Of a DNA stretch of 64,000 nucleotides, positions 1 to 8,042 are shown piece by piece (positions within the stretch are counted from its first letter, which is position 1; each line of letters begins with the position of its first letter). Origin of the DNA: Streptomyces wedmorensis (GTDB taxonomy: Bacteria; Actinomycetota; Actinomycetes; Streptomycetales; Streptomycetaceae); assembly GCF_000716445.1 (NCBI RefSeq), contig NZ_JNWK01000005.1:124001-188000 (forward strand), read 5' to 3'. Under the pieces are notes generated by a model that was not told the DNA's origin, did not search any database, and was given only the letters and a program-made list of their open reading frames with translations. The position numbers were made by a program, and so were the translations under genes.

Positions 1-553
1 CCGGGGAGCAGCCGGGGGCCAGGACCTCGACGGCGCGGTCCCACAGGTCGTCGCCGTCGCGGCCGGTGCCGGCGGCGGCGAGCGCGTCGGCGAAGGAGCG
101 GCGTGCCCGACCGGCGTCGGCGAAGGTGTCGCGGGCGTCCGCCGGGGCGTCGGCGCCGTCGTCGGCCTCCTCGTCGGGGCCGGTGCCGGGGAGGGACCAT
201 CCGGGGTCGGTCAGGGGGAGGTCGCAGCAGACGACCTCCGCCCCGTGGGCCCGGGCCCAGCGCACCGCGGCGAGCTCCGGGGAGAAGTCGGCGAAGGGGT
301 AGAAGGAGAGGCGTCCGCCGTCGCCCGCGCCGGCCAGGGCGACGGGGGTGACGGTCTCGGGGTCGGCCAGGTGCCCGAGCCAGGGTTGGAAGTCGGCCGG
401 GAGTTCCACGCACACCACTTGGGCGCGCGCTTCGTCGAGGAGTGCGGGCACGACCGCGGCGAGCGCGGGGCTGTGGTGCCGTACGCCGAGCAGGTACGGC
501 GCGCGCGACGCGGCGAGCGCCTCGACGGCCGACCGGGGGTCGAGGGTCGTCAC
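1..553 (-). CDS. DUF5682 family protein, 5' part only (runs off left edge)
   Basis: The reading frame starts at a GTG (551-553) that overlaps the stop of the MoxR gene by four bases (GTGA) and stays open to the window edge, giving about 184 N-terminal residues. The segment YLLGVRHHSPA near residue 20, with VCVELPADF soon after, is characteristic as I recall it of DUF5682 proteins, which are encoded beside MoxR ATPases and vWA proteins (similar to the E. coli yehL-yehM-yehP-yehQ set). No catalytic function is established. The overlap implies translational coupling with MoxR. A vWA gene would be expected next, outside the window. Confidence 0.75.
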   Translation of the reverse strand, partial: MTTLDPRSAVEALAASRAPYLLGVRHHSPALAAVVPALLDEARAQVVCVELPADFQPWLGHLADPETVTPVALAGAGDGGRLSFYPFADFSPELAAVRWARAHGAEVVCCDLPLTDPGWSLPGTGPDEEADDGADAPADARDTFADAGRARRSFADALAAAGTGRDGDDLWDRAVEVLAPGCSP

Positions 554-1704
554 CGCAGGCTCCCGCGCAGGTCCCAGAGCCGGCGCCACATCGCGGAGCC
601 GTTCTCGGCGCGGCGGCGGACGGGGCCGTCCCAGTAGCCGAGGAGCCGGGCGTGATCGGCCGGGTCGTCCTTGCGGACGACGCCGAGGAGGTGGCCGGGC
701 AGCAGGTCGAGGACGTCCCCGCCGGGCAGGTACGCGGCCGCGACCCCCAGCGACGCCGCCACCTGGACCGCCTCGGCCGTGGACATGACCGTGCCGGGCC
801 GCTCGACGTCCCAGCCCTCGGTGGAGCGGCCGGAGCGCAGGTCGCGGAAGACGGTGACGAGGGCGTCCAGGACGGCGTCGTCGACCCCGAAGGCCGCGCC
901 CGCCCGCTGCACGGCGGCGACGGCCTGGCGGCGGATCAGGACGGCCTCCGCGTCGGCGTCGGCGATCGGGTCCACCGTCTCGAAGTTGAACCGGCGCTTC
1001 AGCGCGGCGGACATCTCCGAGACGCCCCGGTCCCGGAGGTTGGCGGTGGCGATGACGGTGAAGCCGGGTACCGCGCCGACCACCGCGTCCTCGGTCGCGG
1101 TCAGTTCGGGCACGGTGATCCGGCGGTCGGACAGGATGGAGACCAGGGCGTCCTGCACCTCGGGCAGGCAGCGGGTGATCTCCTCCACCCGGACCACACG
1201 GCCGGTCCGCATGGCGGCCAGCACCGGCGAGTCGACCAGGGCCTGCGGGGTGGGCCCCTGGGCGAGCAGCAGGGCGTAGTTCCAGCCGTACCGGAACGCG
1301 TCCTCCGTGGTGCCCGCCGTGCCCTGCACGGTCAGCGCGCTGGTCCCGCTGACGGCTGCCGCGAGCAGCTCCGACAGCATCGACTTGGCGGTGCCGGGCT
1401 CTCCGGTGAGCAGCAGTCCGCGCTCTCCGGCCAGGGTGACCACGCACCGCTCCACCAGCGCGCGCTCTCCGACGAACTTCGGCGCGATCTCCAGCTTCGA
1501 CGGCAGACCCGCCCGCTTCCCGGGCAGGGCCAGTTCCACCCCGTCGCTGCCGCAGACGAACGTGACCACCGCGCGCGGCGTCAGCGCCCAGCCGGGCGGG
1601 CGCGGGCCCGGGTCCTGCGCGGCCAGGAAGGCGAGCTCGGCGGCGTGACGCTCCTCGGCAGGCTGGACCTGCCGGGCGGGCACGGACTGTTCGGTGACGG
1701 ACAT
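550..1704 (-). CDS. MoxR-type AAA+ ATPase
   Basis: This 384-residue protein has a Walker A motif GEPGTAKS near residue 100 and a hydrophobic strand ending in VVRVEEI as a Walker B-like motif near residue 170. It also has a sensor-1-like strand FTVIATANLRDRG and an arginine-rich segment SAALKRRFNF. This is the MoxR branch of AAA+ proteins, which act as ATP-driven remodelling chaperones, usually with a vWA partner that contacts the substrate. The N-terminal 60 residues precede the AAA core. The gene lies between the 1637-residue protein (370 bp upstream) and the overlapping DUF5682 gene. The start follows AGGAAACC about 7 bases upstream. Confidence 0.88.
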   Translation of the reverse strand: MSVTEQSVPARQVQPAEERHAAELAFLAAQDPGPRPPGWALTPRAVVTFVCGSDGVELALPGKRAGLPSKLEIAPKFVGERALVERCVVTLAGERGLLLTGEPGTAKSMLSELLAAAVSGTSALTVQGTAGTTEDAFRYGWNYALLLAQGPTPQALVDSPVLAAMRTGRVVRVEEITRCLPEVQDALVSILSDRRITVPELTATEDAVVGAVPGFTVIATANLRDRGVSEMSAALKRRFNFETVDPIADADAEAVLIRRQAVAAVQRAGAAFGVDDAVLDALVTVFRDLRSGRSTEGWDVERPGTVMSTAEAVQVAASLGVAAAYLPGGDVLDLLPGHLLGVVRKDDPADHARLLGYWDGPVRRRAENGSAMWRRLWDLRGSLR

Positions 1705-1735
1705 GCGGGGTTTCCTCCAGGATGAGGCACGGGTC

Positions 1736-1795
1736 GGGGTGTGCGGGGACGGGGTGTGCGGGGACGGGGTGTGCGGGGACGGGGTGTGCGGGGAC
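1736..1795. repeat. Four-copy 15-bp tandem repeat upstream of the MoxR gene
   Basis: The unit GTGCGGGGACGGGGT is repeated about four times without mismatch, from a partial copy at 1736 to 1795. It lies 32 bases before the MoxR start codon, in the gap between two genes of the same operon. A repeat this close to a start could vary spacing or form structured mRNA. I know of no function for it. Confidence 0.8.
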
Positions 1796-1798
1796 AGT

Positions 1799-1816
1799 GC
1801 CGGTACGCGTACCGGC
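1799..1816. repeat. Perfect 18-bp palindrome
   Basis: GCCGGTACGCGTACCGGC reads the same on both strands with no spacer. It lies next to the tandem repeat in the MoxR leader region. It could be a dimeric repressor site or simply an mRNA fold. Confidence 0.6.
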
Positions 1817-1842
1817 GTGGACGACTACGGGTGCACGGGTGA

Positions 1843-1925
1843 GGCCGCGCGAGCGCGGGGCGAGCGGCAGGCGGATGGTTCCTGGCGCTGCCCGAGCGGG
1901 GCGGCCGCGCGAGCGCGGGGCGAGC
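1843..1925. repeat. 23-bp direct repeat pair in the 370-bp intergenic gap
   Basis: An identical 23-bp block starting GGCCGCGCGAGCG occurs at 1843-1865 and again at 1903-1925, exactly 60 bp apart. With the tandem repeat and palindrome it makes up most of the 1705-2074 gap, in which I see no coding sequence. The distal half (1940-2070) is GC-rich with no clear motif. Confidence 0.7.
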
Positions 1926-2074
1926 CGGCGCCGGGGCTTTCGGGGCCGGCGCAGGGCCCGCAGGACCGGCGCGGCGCGCCCGCCTTCGGGGTTGCCGCGA
2001 CGGACCGCGCCGGGCCGCAGCGGGCTGCGAAGGCTGCCCGTCGGCGGCCCGTCGCAGCCCGCGGCGGCCGGCTG

Positions 2075-5000
2075 TCAGCGGCGGCGTCTGGTGCGCCGGA
2101 CCTTCAGCTCCTCGAAGCGCGGGACGTCTCCGTCGAGGATCCGCTGCCAGGCGCGGGCGAAGAGTTCCGTGACCGGTTCGGTGGGCAGGAGTGCGCCGAG
2201 GACCGGACGGGTGCCGGACACCGTCCCGTACATGGGCAGCTTCCACTGTTCGACCGGAAGGACCGGCGCGGACTGCTCCGCCCAGGCGCCGGGGAGGAAC
2301 AGCGAGCGTCCGGCCCGGGCCCGTACGGCCGTCACCACGAGCTCGCCGGCGGCGAGTTCGGCGCGGGCCGCCTTGAGGCGGGCCGGCTTCCATCCGGTCC
2401 AGCGCGCGGTGTTGCGGTCGGTGGGGTCGGGCAGGGCGAGGAGCATCAGGTAGAGCGCGGCCGCGTCGGCTCCCAGGCCGTGGGACCGGGAGACCTCCTG
2501 CACGAGCTCGGGGACCGAGCGCGAGGGGTCCTGCGGCCACCAGGTGCCGTCCTGGCCGGGCTCGCCGGCCGCGGGCGCGCCGGGGTCGGCGAGGAGCCGT
2601 GCGAACGCCGGGTCGTGGGCGCGCCGCAGGGCCGACTCGACGGCGCCGGGCAGCTGGTCCGGGCCGCGCAGGGCCGCCAGGTAGGGGTCCGAACCGGTGG
2701 AGTCGAGGAGGGCGGGCCGCAGCGCCGGCTGGGGCTGCTCGTCGTGTGTGGCCATGAGCACCGCGCCGTACCGCTCGTGGTCCGGTGCGGTCTCCGTCGG
2801 GGTTCCGGCGACCTTGCGGAAGTCCGGGAGGGAGACGAAGTGGCCCACGGTGAGCAGCAGTTCGGGCGAGGCGAGGCGTTGACGCACGGCGTCGAGCGCC
2901 CCGGGAAGCCTCGCTCGCAGGGGGTCGCCGGCGGGCAGCCGGTAGGCCAGCCAGGCCGTCAGGCTCATCGCGCCCGTGAGCACGGACGCGTTGAAGGGGT
3001 CCTCGGCGGGGGCGACGGTCGTCGGCCGGTCGCGCTCGATGTGCCAGGCCACGTCGGCGCCGAGTTCCGGTGACGACTCCGGGTCGAGGAGCGCGGGCAG
3101 GGCCTTGTGGACGGGCCAGCCGCTGCGGGCGGCTCGGGCGGCCTCCGCGGCGAGCCAGTCGGGCACCGGGACGCGTCGTCCGACGCGTGCGTTCCACTCG
3201 GCCGCGGCCGACGTCACGTCGGGTCCTTCGGTCCAGAGCCGGGCCGGGTCGCCGGGCAGGAGTGCGGCCACGACGGCCCGGCGCGTCTCGACGGGGAGTG
3301 CGCGCAGTTGGTCGCGGGCCTGCGCCGCCTCGGCCACCTTCAGGCCGAGGGTCTTGCGGAGCTCGGCGGGCAGGAAGTTGTTCTCCCACCTGTCGGTGCC
3401 GGGCATGCCCACGAGGACGAGGCGGGCCAGCGCGCCGGAGGAGCCGGTGAGCCGGCTGAACTCGTCGGCCGCCGCCGGCAGGAAGGGTGCCTCCGCACGG
3501 GTGGTCGCCTCCCGCAGGAAGGCCGTCAGCCAGTCGGTGCCGCGGGTGCGGTCGCCGACCGGCGCGGCGCCGCGCACGGTGTAGGGGCCGGGCACGTCGA
3601 AGCGTCCGCTGGGGTCGTGGAGCAGCGCCCCGAACTCGCGCCCGCCGTCGACGTCCGCGTGGTGTTCGGTCATCCCGAGCGCCGCCCCGCCGCCCAGCGG
3701 AAGGACGCAGCGGTGCCAGGAGCCGCGCGGGAGGCCGTCGGGGGTGTGCAGGTGCGGGGTGCCGAGGTGGACCAGGACGCGGCGCCAGTGGCCGGCCGAG
3801 CCCGTCGCCGAGGCCAGTCCCAGGGCGTCGACCTGTCCGAGGAGGCCGAGCAGCGCGGTCCGGTGCTCGTCACCGCTGCCGGGTGCGACGGCCCGGTAGG
3901 CGAGGGCGGCCGGTTCGTCGAGGAGGGCGGCGAAGGGCAGGGCGGAGTACGGCAGCGACGGCAGGTCGAAGTGCAGGCGGCCCGGCTTCGCCGTGGCGGC
4001 GGTGTCGGCGCGTGCCGCCGCGAGCTCGGCGAGGAAGCGGTGGGCCACGTCCTCGTCGGCGCCCGCCCGGTAGTAGCCGGTGCCCGCGAGGCCGTTCAGC
4101 GCCTCGGCGAGGAGCCGGTCGGCCGGACCCTGGACGCGGGTCTCGGCGGGTTCGGCGGTCGGGTCGAGGCGCGCGGCGACGGCGTCCAGCGCCTTCTGCT
4201 GGCGCAGCGCGAAGCGGAGCACCCGCACCACGCCCGCGACGAGTTCGGGCGCGGTGACCGCCGGCAGCGCGGCGCCGACCAGGGCCGGCAGGTCCGCCTC
4301 GCGCTCCGCGAGGGCGGCCGCCTTCAGCAGGGTGCCGGCCGTCTCGGCGTCGGCGGCGCGGAGCGCGGCGGAGCCTTCCGCGTCGCGGGCGCGGAGCGCG
4401 TACAGGTGGGAGAGCGGGGGCAGGGTCGTGCTCGCGGTGCCGTACAGCTCGTTCCGGTCGCCGTCGCTCGTCGTCGTGACGACGCCGTCCGGGTCGATGA
4501 GGGACAGCTTCCGCCACTGCTGGGTGAGGGCCCTCGGCCTGTCGTCGCCGGGGAACGTCAGGGCGGCGAGCGGCATGTCGGAGCCCTCGGGCAGGGTGAC
4601 GGCGCGCCCGGTGGTGTCCTCGCCGTGCCAGCCGTTGCCGGGGAGGCGTACGACGCGCCAGCCGAGCAGTCCGTCCGCGGGGGCTCCCAGGGCCGAGCCC
4701 TGGACCGCCGGTGCGGGCCTGAGCCACGAGGAACGCGCGTTCAGCTCGGCGCCGGTGGCGTGCTGGCGGAGCGCGTCGGCGAGGAAGCCGGGCTGGGAGC
4801 GCCGGCCGTGGGCGCCCTCGGCGGGGTCGTACTCGGTCCAGCCGCCCTCGTCGTGCCGCTCGCCCGCCTCCCACACCCAGTACGAGGTGCCGTCGGACAG
4901 CAGGGGGCGTTCCTTCGGCAGCCTGGTGTCGCCGCGGTGCAGGACGCCGCCGCCGGTGGCGCGGCCGCCGCCGGGCAGTGGCAGGGTCGGGCCCGGCGTG

Positions 5001-6988
5001 CGCAGGGACCAGTAGTCGACGTCGCCGGTCAGGGTGAACACCGTGTCGGGCGCGGTGTGCCAGTAGGCCTGGAGTTCGGCGCCGCGGCCGTAGTCGCTCC
5101 AGAAGACGAGCAGGGCGCCGTCCACGTAGTGGAAGCCGTACCGGTGGGAGCGCCCGGTGGGCACGCGCAGGTCGTGGGTGAGCACGGTGGTGTCGGCGTC
5201 GATGACCCGCACCTGGGTCGTACTGGCCACGATCAGGTGGGGCCAGGCCTCGACGACGGTGAGGCCTTCGCGGTGGTCGCGGGTCGGGGTGAGTTCCCTG
5301 AGTGCCTCTTCCCAGGCCGGCCAGCGGAGTTCCTCCCAGAGGCCGCCGCGCAGGGTGCGTGCCAGGGTCTCGCCGAGGTCGGCGGCGGCCGCGGCCGCGA
5401 CCTCCTCGGGCGCGAGCGCGAGGGCTTCGGCGGGGAGCCACGACAGGCGCTCGATCGCCTGCGGCAGTCCGGGCAGCCCCGCGGCCACCGAGCCGCGGGC
5501 GACCTCGCGCATCCATTCGGCGAGCATGGGGCGACCGCCGGTGGCGCCGGCGAGCCGGAGCATCACGTCCGAGCCGGTGGACGCGCCGTTGTAGGCGTAC
5601 GCGGCGCGCTTGAAGGCGGGGTGGAAGCGCGGGTCGGCGGCGAGGGCGGCGAGGTCCCGGGGCTGTTCGCCGCGTGCCCAGTCCGACAGGTTCAGGGAGT
5701 CGCCGCGCCGGTTCGGGGTGTCCTGGCGCGGGTCGGCGACCGGAAGGTCGAGGGACAGGAGCAGGTCGAGGAGGTTCGCGTCCTCGACGCCGATCCGCAG
5801 GGACGTCTCGCCGTCGGGCCGGGCCGTCAGGTCGGCGCGCAGCCGCTCGGCGGCCCGGTTCACCAGGTCGAGGAGGGCGGGCGGCGTGGGGCGGGGGCCC
5901 CAGCCCTTGTGCCGGGCGGCGTGGAAGCGCTCCAGCCAGCCCGCCGTGCCGTCGGGGCAGCGCTCCGCGGGCGGTGCGTCCGCGTCGGTGAGGCCCGCGT
6001 CCGCTCCGGATTCCGCCAGGATGCCGAGCCACAGGTCGCTCAGTTCGCCGTCGTCGCCGGGCGGCGTCATCGACAGGAGCGTGCCGCGCACCTCGGGGAC
6101 GCGGCGGGCCAGTGCGACCAGTGCGGCGCGGTGCGCCTTCCACCAGCCGCTCGCCGCACGCAGGGTGGCGGGCAGCGGCAGGAGTTCGGCGAGGTACTCC
6201 TGTTCCGCCTCGTTGCCGGAGAGGCCGGCGGCGCGGGCCAGGCGCCTCAGTTCGACGGCGGCCTGGGCGGACGGGGCGAGGCCGCCGGCGGTCCGCCGCA
6301 CGCACAGGCGCCGGAAGCGCTCGTACGCCTCGGCGGGGGTGAGCCGGGCCGCGAGCTCCTTGCCGTAGCCGGCGAGGACCTTCACCGGGAGTGCCCCGGC
6401 GAGGGCGAACTCGAGGAAGACGGCGTCGAGCCGGTCCTCGTCGACCGGGAGGCCGTGCTGGGCCTCGCTGGTGCGGGCGCGGCCGAACAGCTGGCCGGCG
6501 TAGGTGGGGTTCTCGACGCCGAGGAAGACCCGCGCGGACTGCTCGTAGAAGACGGGCAGGAAGTGCGGCACGGCCGAGGCGAGCCGCCCGGCCAGTTCGT
6601 GGCAGGCGTCGAGGGCGGCCTTGGGCTTGGTCTTCGCCTGCCGGGCCAGCCGGTCCAGTTCGGGCACGACCGCCAGCGCGTGGTGCCCGTCCTCCGGATG
6701 GTGCACGAGCACCCATTCCGGGAAGCCCAGCTCCTTGCGCCGGCCGAGGCCCACCACGGCCGGTTCCCCCTGGGGTTCGAGTCCGAGGAAGCCGGCGGCG
6801 AGGTCCTCGGCGGGGCCGAGCTCGTCGGCGGTCAGCCGGACGACGACCCGGTCCTCCCCGAGCACCGGGTGGCGGTAGGTCCGCGCGGTCATGGCGACGG
6901 CCGAGGCGCCGGCGCCTTCGGCGTCGGCCGGGAGCACCGCTCCGGCCTTGAGCAGCTCCGTGTTGTCGGCAGCGGTCGTGCTGGTCAC
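2075..6988 (-). CDS. 1637-residue conserved protein of the MoxR/DUF4132 operon
   Basis: The GTG start at 6986-6988 overlaps the stop of the DUF4132 gene (GTGA). The protein has no signal peptide or membrane segment, so it should be cytosolic. Residues 1-500 look mostly helical. Around residues 560-900 there is a strand-rich stretch with many Trp, Gly and Asp residues (for example GFHYVDGALLVFWSDYGRG), compatible with a beta-propeller. The C-terminal third is helical again and ends in a basic RRTRRRR tail. I cannot assign a domain with certainty. By context it is probably the substrate-recognition or scaffold component working with MoxR. Length and position are preserved in Streptomyces operons of this type as I recall them. 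Confidence 0.7.
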   Translation of the reverse strand: MTSTTAADNTELLKAGAVLPADAEGAGASAVAMTARTYRHPVLGEDRVVVRLTADELGPAEDLAAGFLGLEPQGEPAVVGLGRRKELGFPEWVLVHHPEDGHHALAVVPELDRLARQAKTKPKAALDACHELAGRLASAVPHFLPVFYEQSARVFLGVENPTYAGQLFGRARTSEAQHGLPVDEDRLDAVFLEFALAGALPVKVLAGYGKELAARLTPAEAYERFRRLCVRRTAGGLAPSAQAAVELRRLARAAGLSGNEAEQEYLAELLPLPATLRAASGWWKAHRAALVALARRVPEVRGTLLSMTPPGDDGELSDLWLGILAESGADAGLTDADAPPAERCPDGTAGWLERFHAARHKGWGPRPTPPALLDLVNRAAERLRADLTARPDGETSLRIGVEDANLLDLLLSLDLPVADPRQDTPNRRGDSLNLSDWARGEQPRDLAALAADPRFHPAFKRAAYAYNGASTGSDVMLRLAGATGGRPMLAEWMREVARGSVAAGLPGLPQAIERLSWLPAEALALAPEEVAAAAAADLGETLARTLRGGLWEELRWPAWEEALRELTPTRDHREGLTVVEAWPHLIVASTTQVRVIDADTTVLTHDLRVPTGRSHRYGFHYVDGALLVFWSDYGRGAELQAYWHTAPDTVFTLTGDVDYWSLRTPGPTLPLPGGGRATGGGVLHRGDTRLPKERPLLSDGTSYWVWEAGERHDEGGWTEYDPAEGAHGRRSQPGFLADALRQHATGAELNARSSWLRPAPAVQGSALGAPADGLLGWRVVRLPGNGWHGEDTTGRAVTLPEGSDMPLAALTFPGDDRPRALTQQWRKLSLIDPDGVVTTTSDGDRNELYGTASTTLPPLSHLYALRARDAEGSAALRAADAETAGTLLKAAALAEREADLPALVGAALPAVTAPELVAGVVRVLRFALRQQKALDAVAARLDPTAEPAETRVQGPADRLLAEALNGLAGTGYYRAGADEDVAHRFLAELAAARADTAATAKPGRLHFDLPSLPYSALPFAALLDEPAALAYRAVAPGSGDEHRTALLGLLGQVDALGLASATGSAGHWRRVLVHLGTPHLHTPDGLPRGSWHRCVLPLGGGAALGMTEHHADVDGGREFGALLHDPSGRFDVPGPYTVRGAAPVGDRTRGTDWLTAFLREATTRAEAPFLPAAADEFSRLTGSSGALARLVLVGMPGTDRWENNFLPAELRKTLGLKVAEAAQARDQLRALPVETRRAVVAALLPGDPARLWTEGPDVTSAAAEWNARVGRRVPVPDWLAAEAARAARSGWPVHKALPALLDPESSPELGADVAWHIERDRPTTVAPAEDPFNASVLTGAMSLTAWLAYRLPAGDPLRARLPGALDAVRQRLASPELLLTVGHFVSLPDFRKVAGTPTETAPDHERYGAVLMATHDEQPQPALRPALLDSTGSDPYLAALRGPDQLPGAVESALRRAHDPAFARLLADPGAPAAGEPGQDGTWWPQDPSRSVPELVQEVSRSHGLGADAAALYLMLLALPDPTDRNTARWTGWKPARLKAARAELAAGELVVTAVRARAGRSLFLPGAWAEQSAPVLPVEQWKLPMYGTVSGTRPVLGALLPTEPVTELFARAWQRILDGDVPRFEELKVRRTRRRR

Positions 6989-7842
6989 GCGTTCCCACCC
7001 TCTTCGATCGTGCGGCCGGCGTACAGCGCCGCGGCCATGCGCATCCCCTCGGACCAGGCCACCGGCCCGACCTCGGTCAGCCGCACCGCGCGGCCGTTCT
7101 CGTCGTGCCAGGTCAGCCCGCCGGTCTCCGACTCGCCGTCCCAGTACGGTTCACCGATCCACACCGACGCCTCCGTGCTCCGGCCGCCGTCGCGCACCTT
7201 GCACGTGGCGTAGCCGCCGGAGACCCGGTAGCCGAGGCTTGTGGCGCGGGCCGCGAGGCCGAAGCGGGAGGCGAACTTGCCGCCCGCGTAGTCCCGTACC
7301 TCCGTCGCGCTCTCCTTGCGCCCGGTGCCGGGCCGCTCCCAGGTGGCGCGGTGGATCTGCTCCACGCGCTGGGTGATGCCGAGCTCGGCGGCGAAGTCCC
7401 GTACGTCGTCGAGGTCGGGCAGGAGCACCGGGTGCGGGAGGGTGACGGTGCGCGGGGAGAGCCGTACGGTCTCGCCGTCGAGGTCGACGACCTTGAGCTC
7501 GCCGTCGGCGGTGACGTCCCGCAGGAAGCCGACCTCGTCCGGGTCGTCGCCGACCACGGCCATGTCGCGCAGCGCGGACTGCCACGCCTCGTCCGGCCAC
7601 ACCCGGGCGATCAGCTCGGTGGGCACCGGGAGCGAGGACACCATCCAGGTGTCCACCTGGGCCACGCACGCGGCCGCGTGCCGGTCCAGCCACTCGGCGA
7701 GCCGGCGCAGCCGGTCGACCTCGGGCTCGTCCCGCAGCGCCTTCGGCAGGGTCTTCAGCTGCCGTCCTCCGGCGCGCCGTGCCACCACGCGCCCGTCCTC
7801 AAGGGTGATCTCGTACCCCTCACCCGCTGTCAGCCACGCCAT
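6985..7842 (-). CDS. DUF4132 domain protein, first gene of the operon
   Basis: A 285-residue protein starting MAWLTAGEGYEITLEDGR. The start ATG at 7840-7842 has GGAGGGG eight bases upstream, which decides it over the longer open frame that continues to about 8640. Residues 60-120 carry the WMVSSLPVPTELIARVWPDE block and the C-terminal part has WERPGTGRKESATEVRDYAGG and SLGYRVSGGYATCK, typical of the DUF4132 C-terminal domain (found in E. coli YehI/MolR). No enzymatic role is known. It is followed by three same-strand genes, two of them overlapping it or each other, so the four probably form one transcription unit. Confidence 0.8.
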   Translation of the reverse strand: MAWLTAGEGYEITLEDGRVVARRAGGRQLKTLPKALRDEPEVDRLRRLAEWLDRHAAACVAQVDTWMVSSLPVPTELIARVWPDEAWQSALRDMAVVGDDPDEVGFLRDVTADGELKVVDLDGETVRLSPRTVTLPHPVLLPDLDDVRDFAAELGITQRVEQIHRATWERPGTGRKESATEVRDYAGGKFASRFGLAARATSLGYRVSGGYATCKVRDGGRSTEASVWIGEPYWDGESETGGLTWHDENGRAVRLTEVGPVAWSEGMRMAAALYAGRTIEEGGNA

Positions 7843-7925
7843 CGGCCGTGCCCCTCCGCCTGTCCCGTCGGTTTCCGCGCAGCTCGAACCACGGGGTCCA
7901 GGCCCCGGAGCTGCGGTATGCGGGG

Positions 7926-7948
7926 AGACTATCCAGGGCCACTGACAA
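7926..7948 (-). promoter_or_regulatory. PafBC-type (RecA-independent) DNA-damage promoter
   Basis: Read on the minus strand the site is TTGTCAGTG, eight bases, then TAGTCT. This matches every fixed position of the mycobacterial RecA-NDp consensus (TTGTCRGTG-N8-TAnnnT) bound by PafBC. It lies 84 bases upstream of the DUF4132 start and is orientated to transcribe that operon. DNA-damage control of the operon is inference from the motif. Confidence 0.75.
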
Positions 7949-7953
7949 CGCCC

Positions 7954-7988
7954 GCGGGGCCGTCGCCGTGGTGCGGCGACGGCCCCGC
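7954..7988 (-). terminator. Strong hairpin terminator after the FAD reductase gene
   Basis: Arms 7954-7968 and 7974-7988 are perfectly complementary over 15 bp around a TGGTG loop. The hairpin lies about 55 bases beyond the stop of the minus-strand gene ending at 8043 and just upstream of the PafBC-like promoter, so it insulates that operon from read-through. Confidence 0.8.
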
Positions 7989-8042
7989 GTTCGGGCGGTG
8001 AGCGGGCGTCAGGAGGTGCGTCGCAGGGCGGCGGACGGAAGG

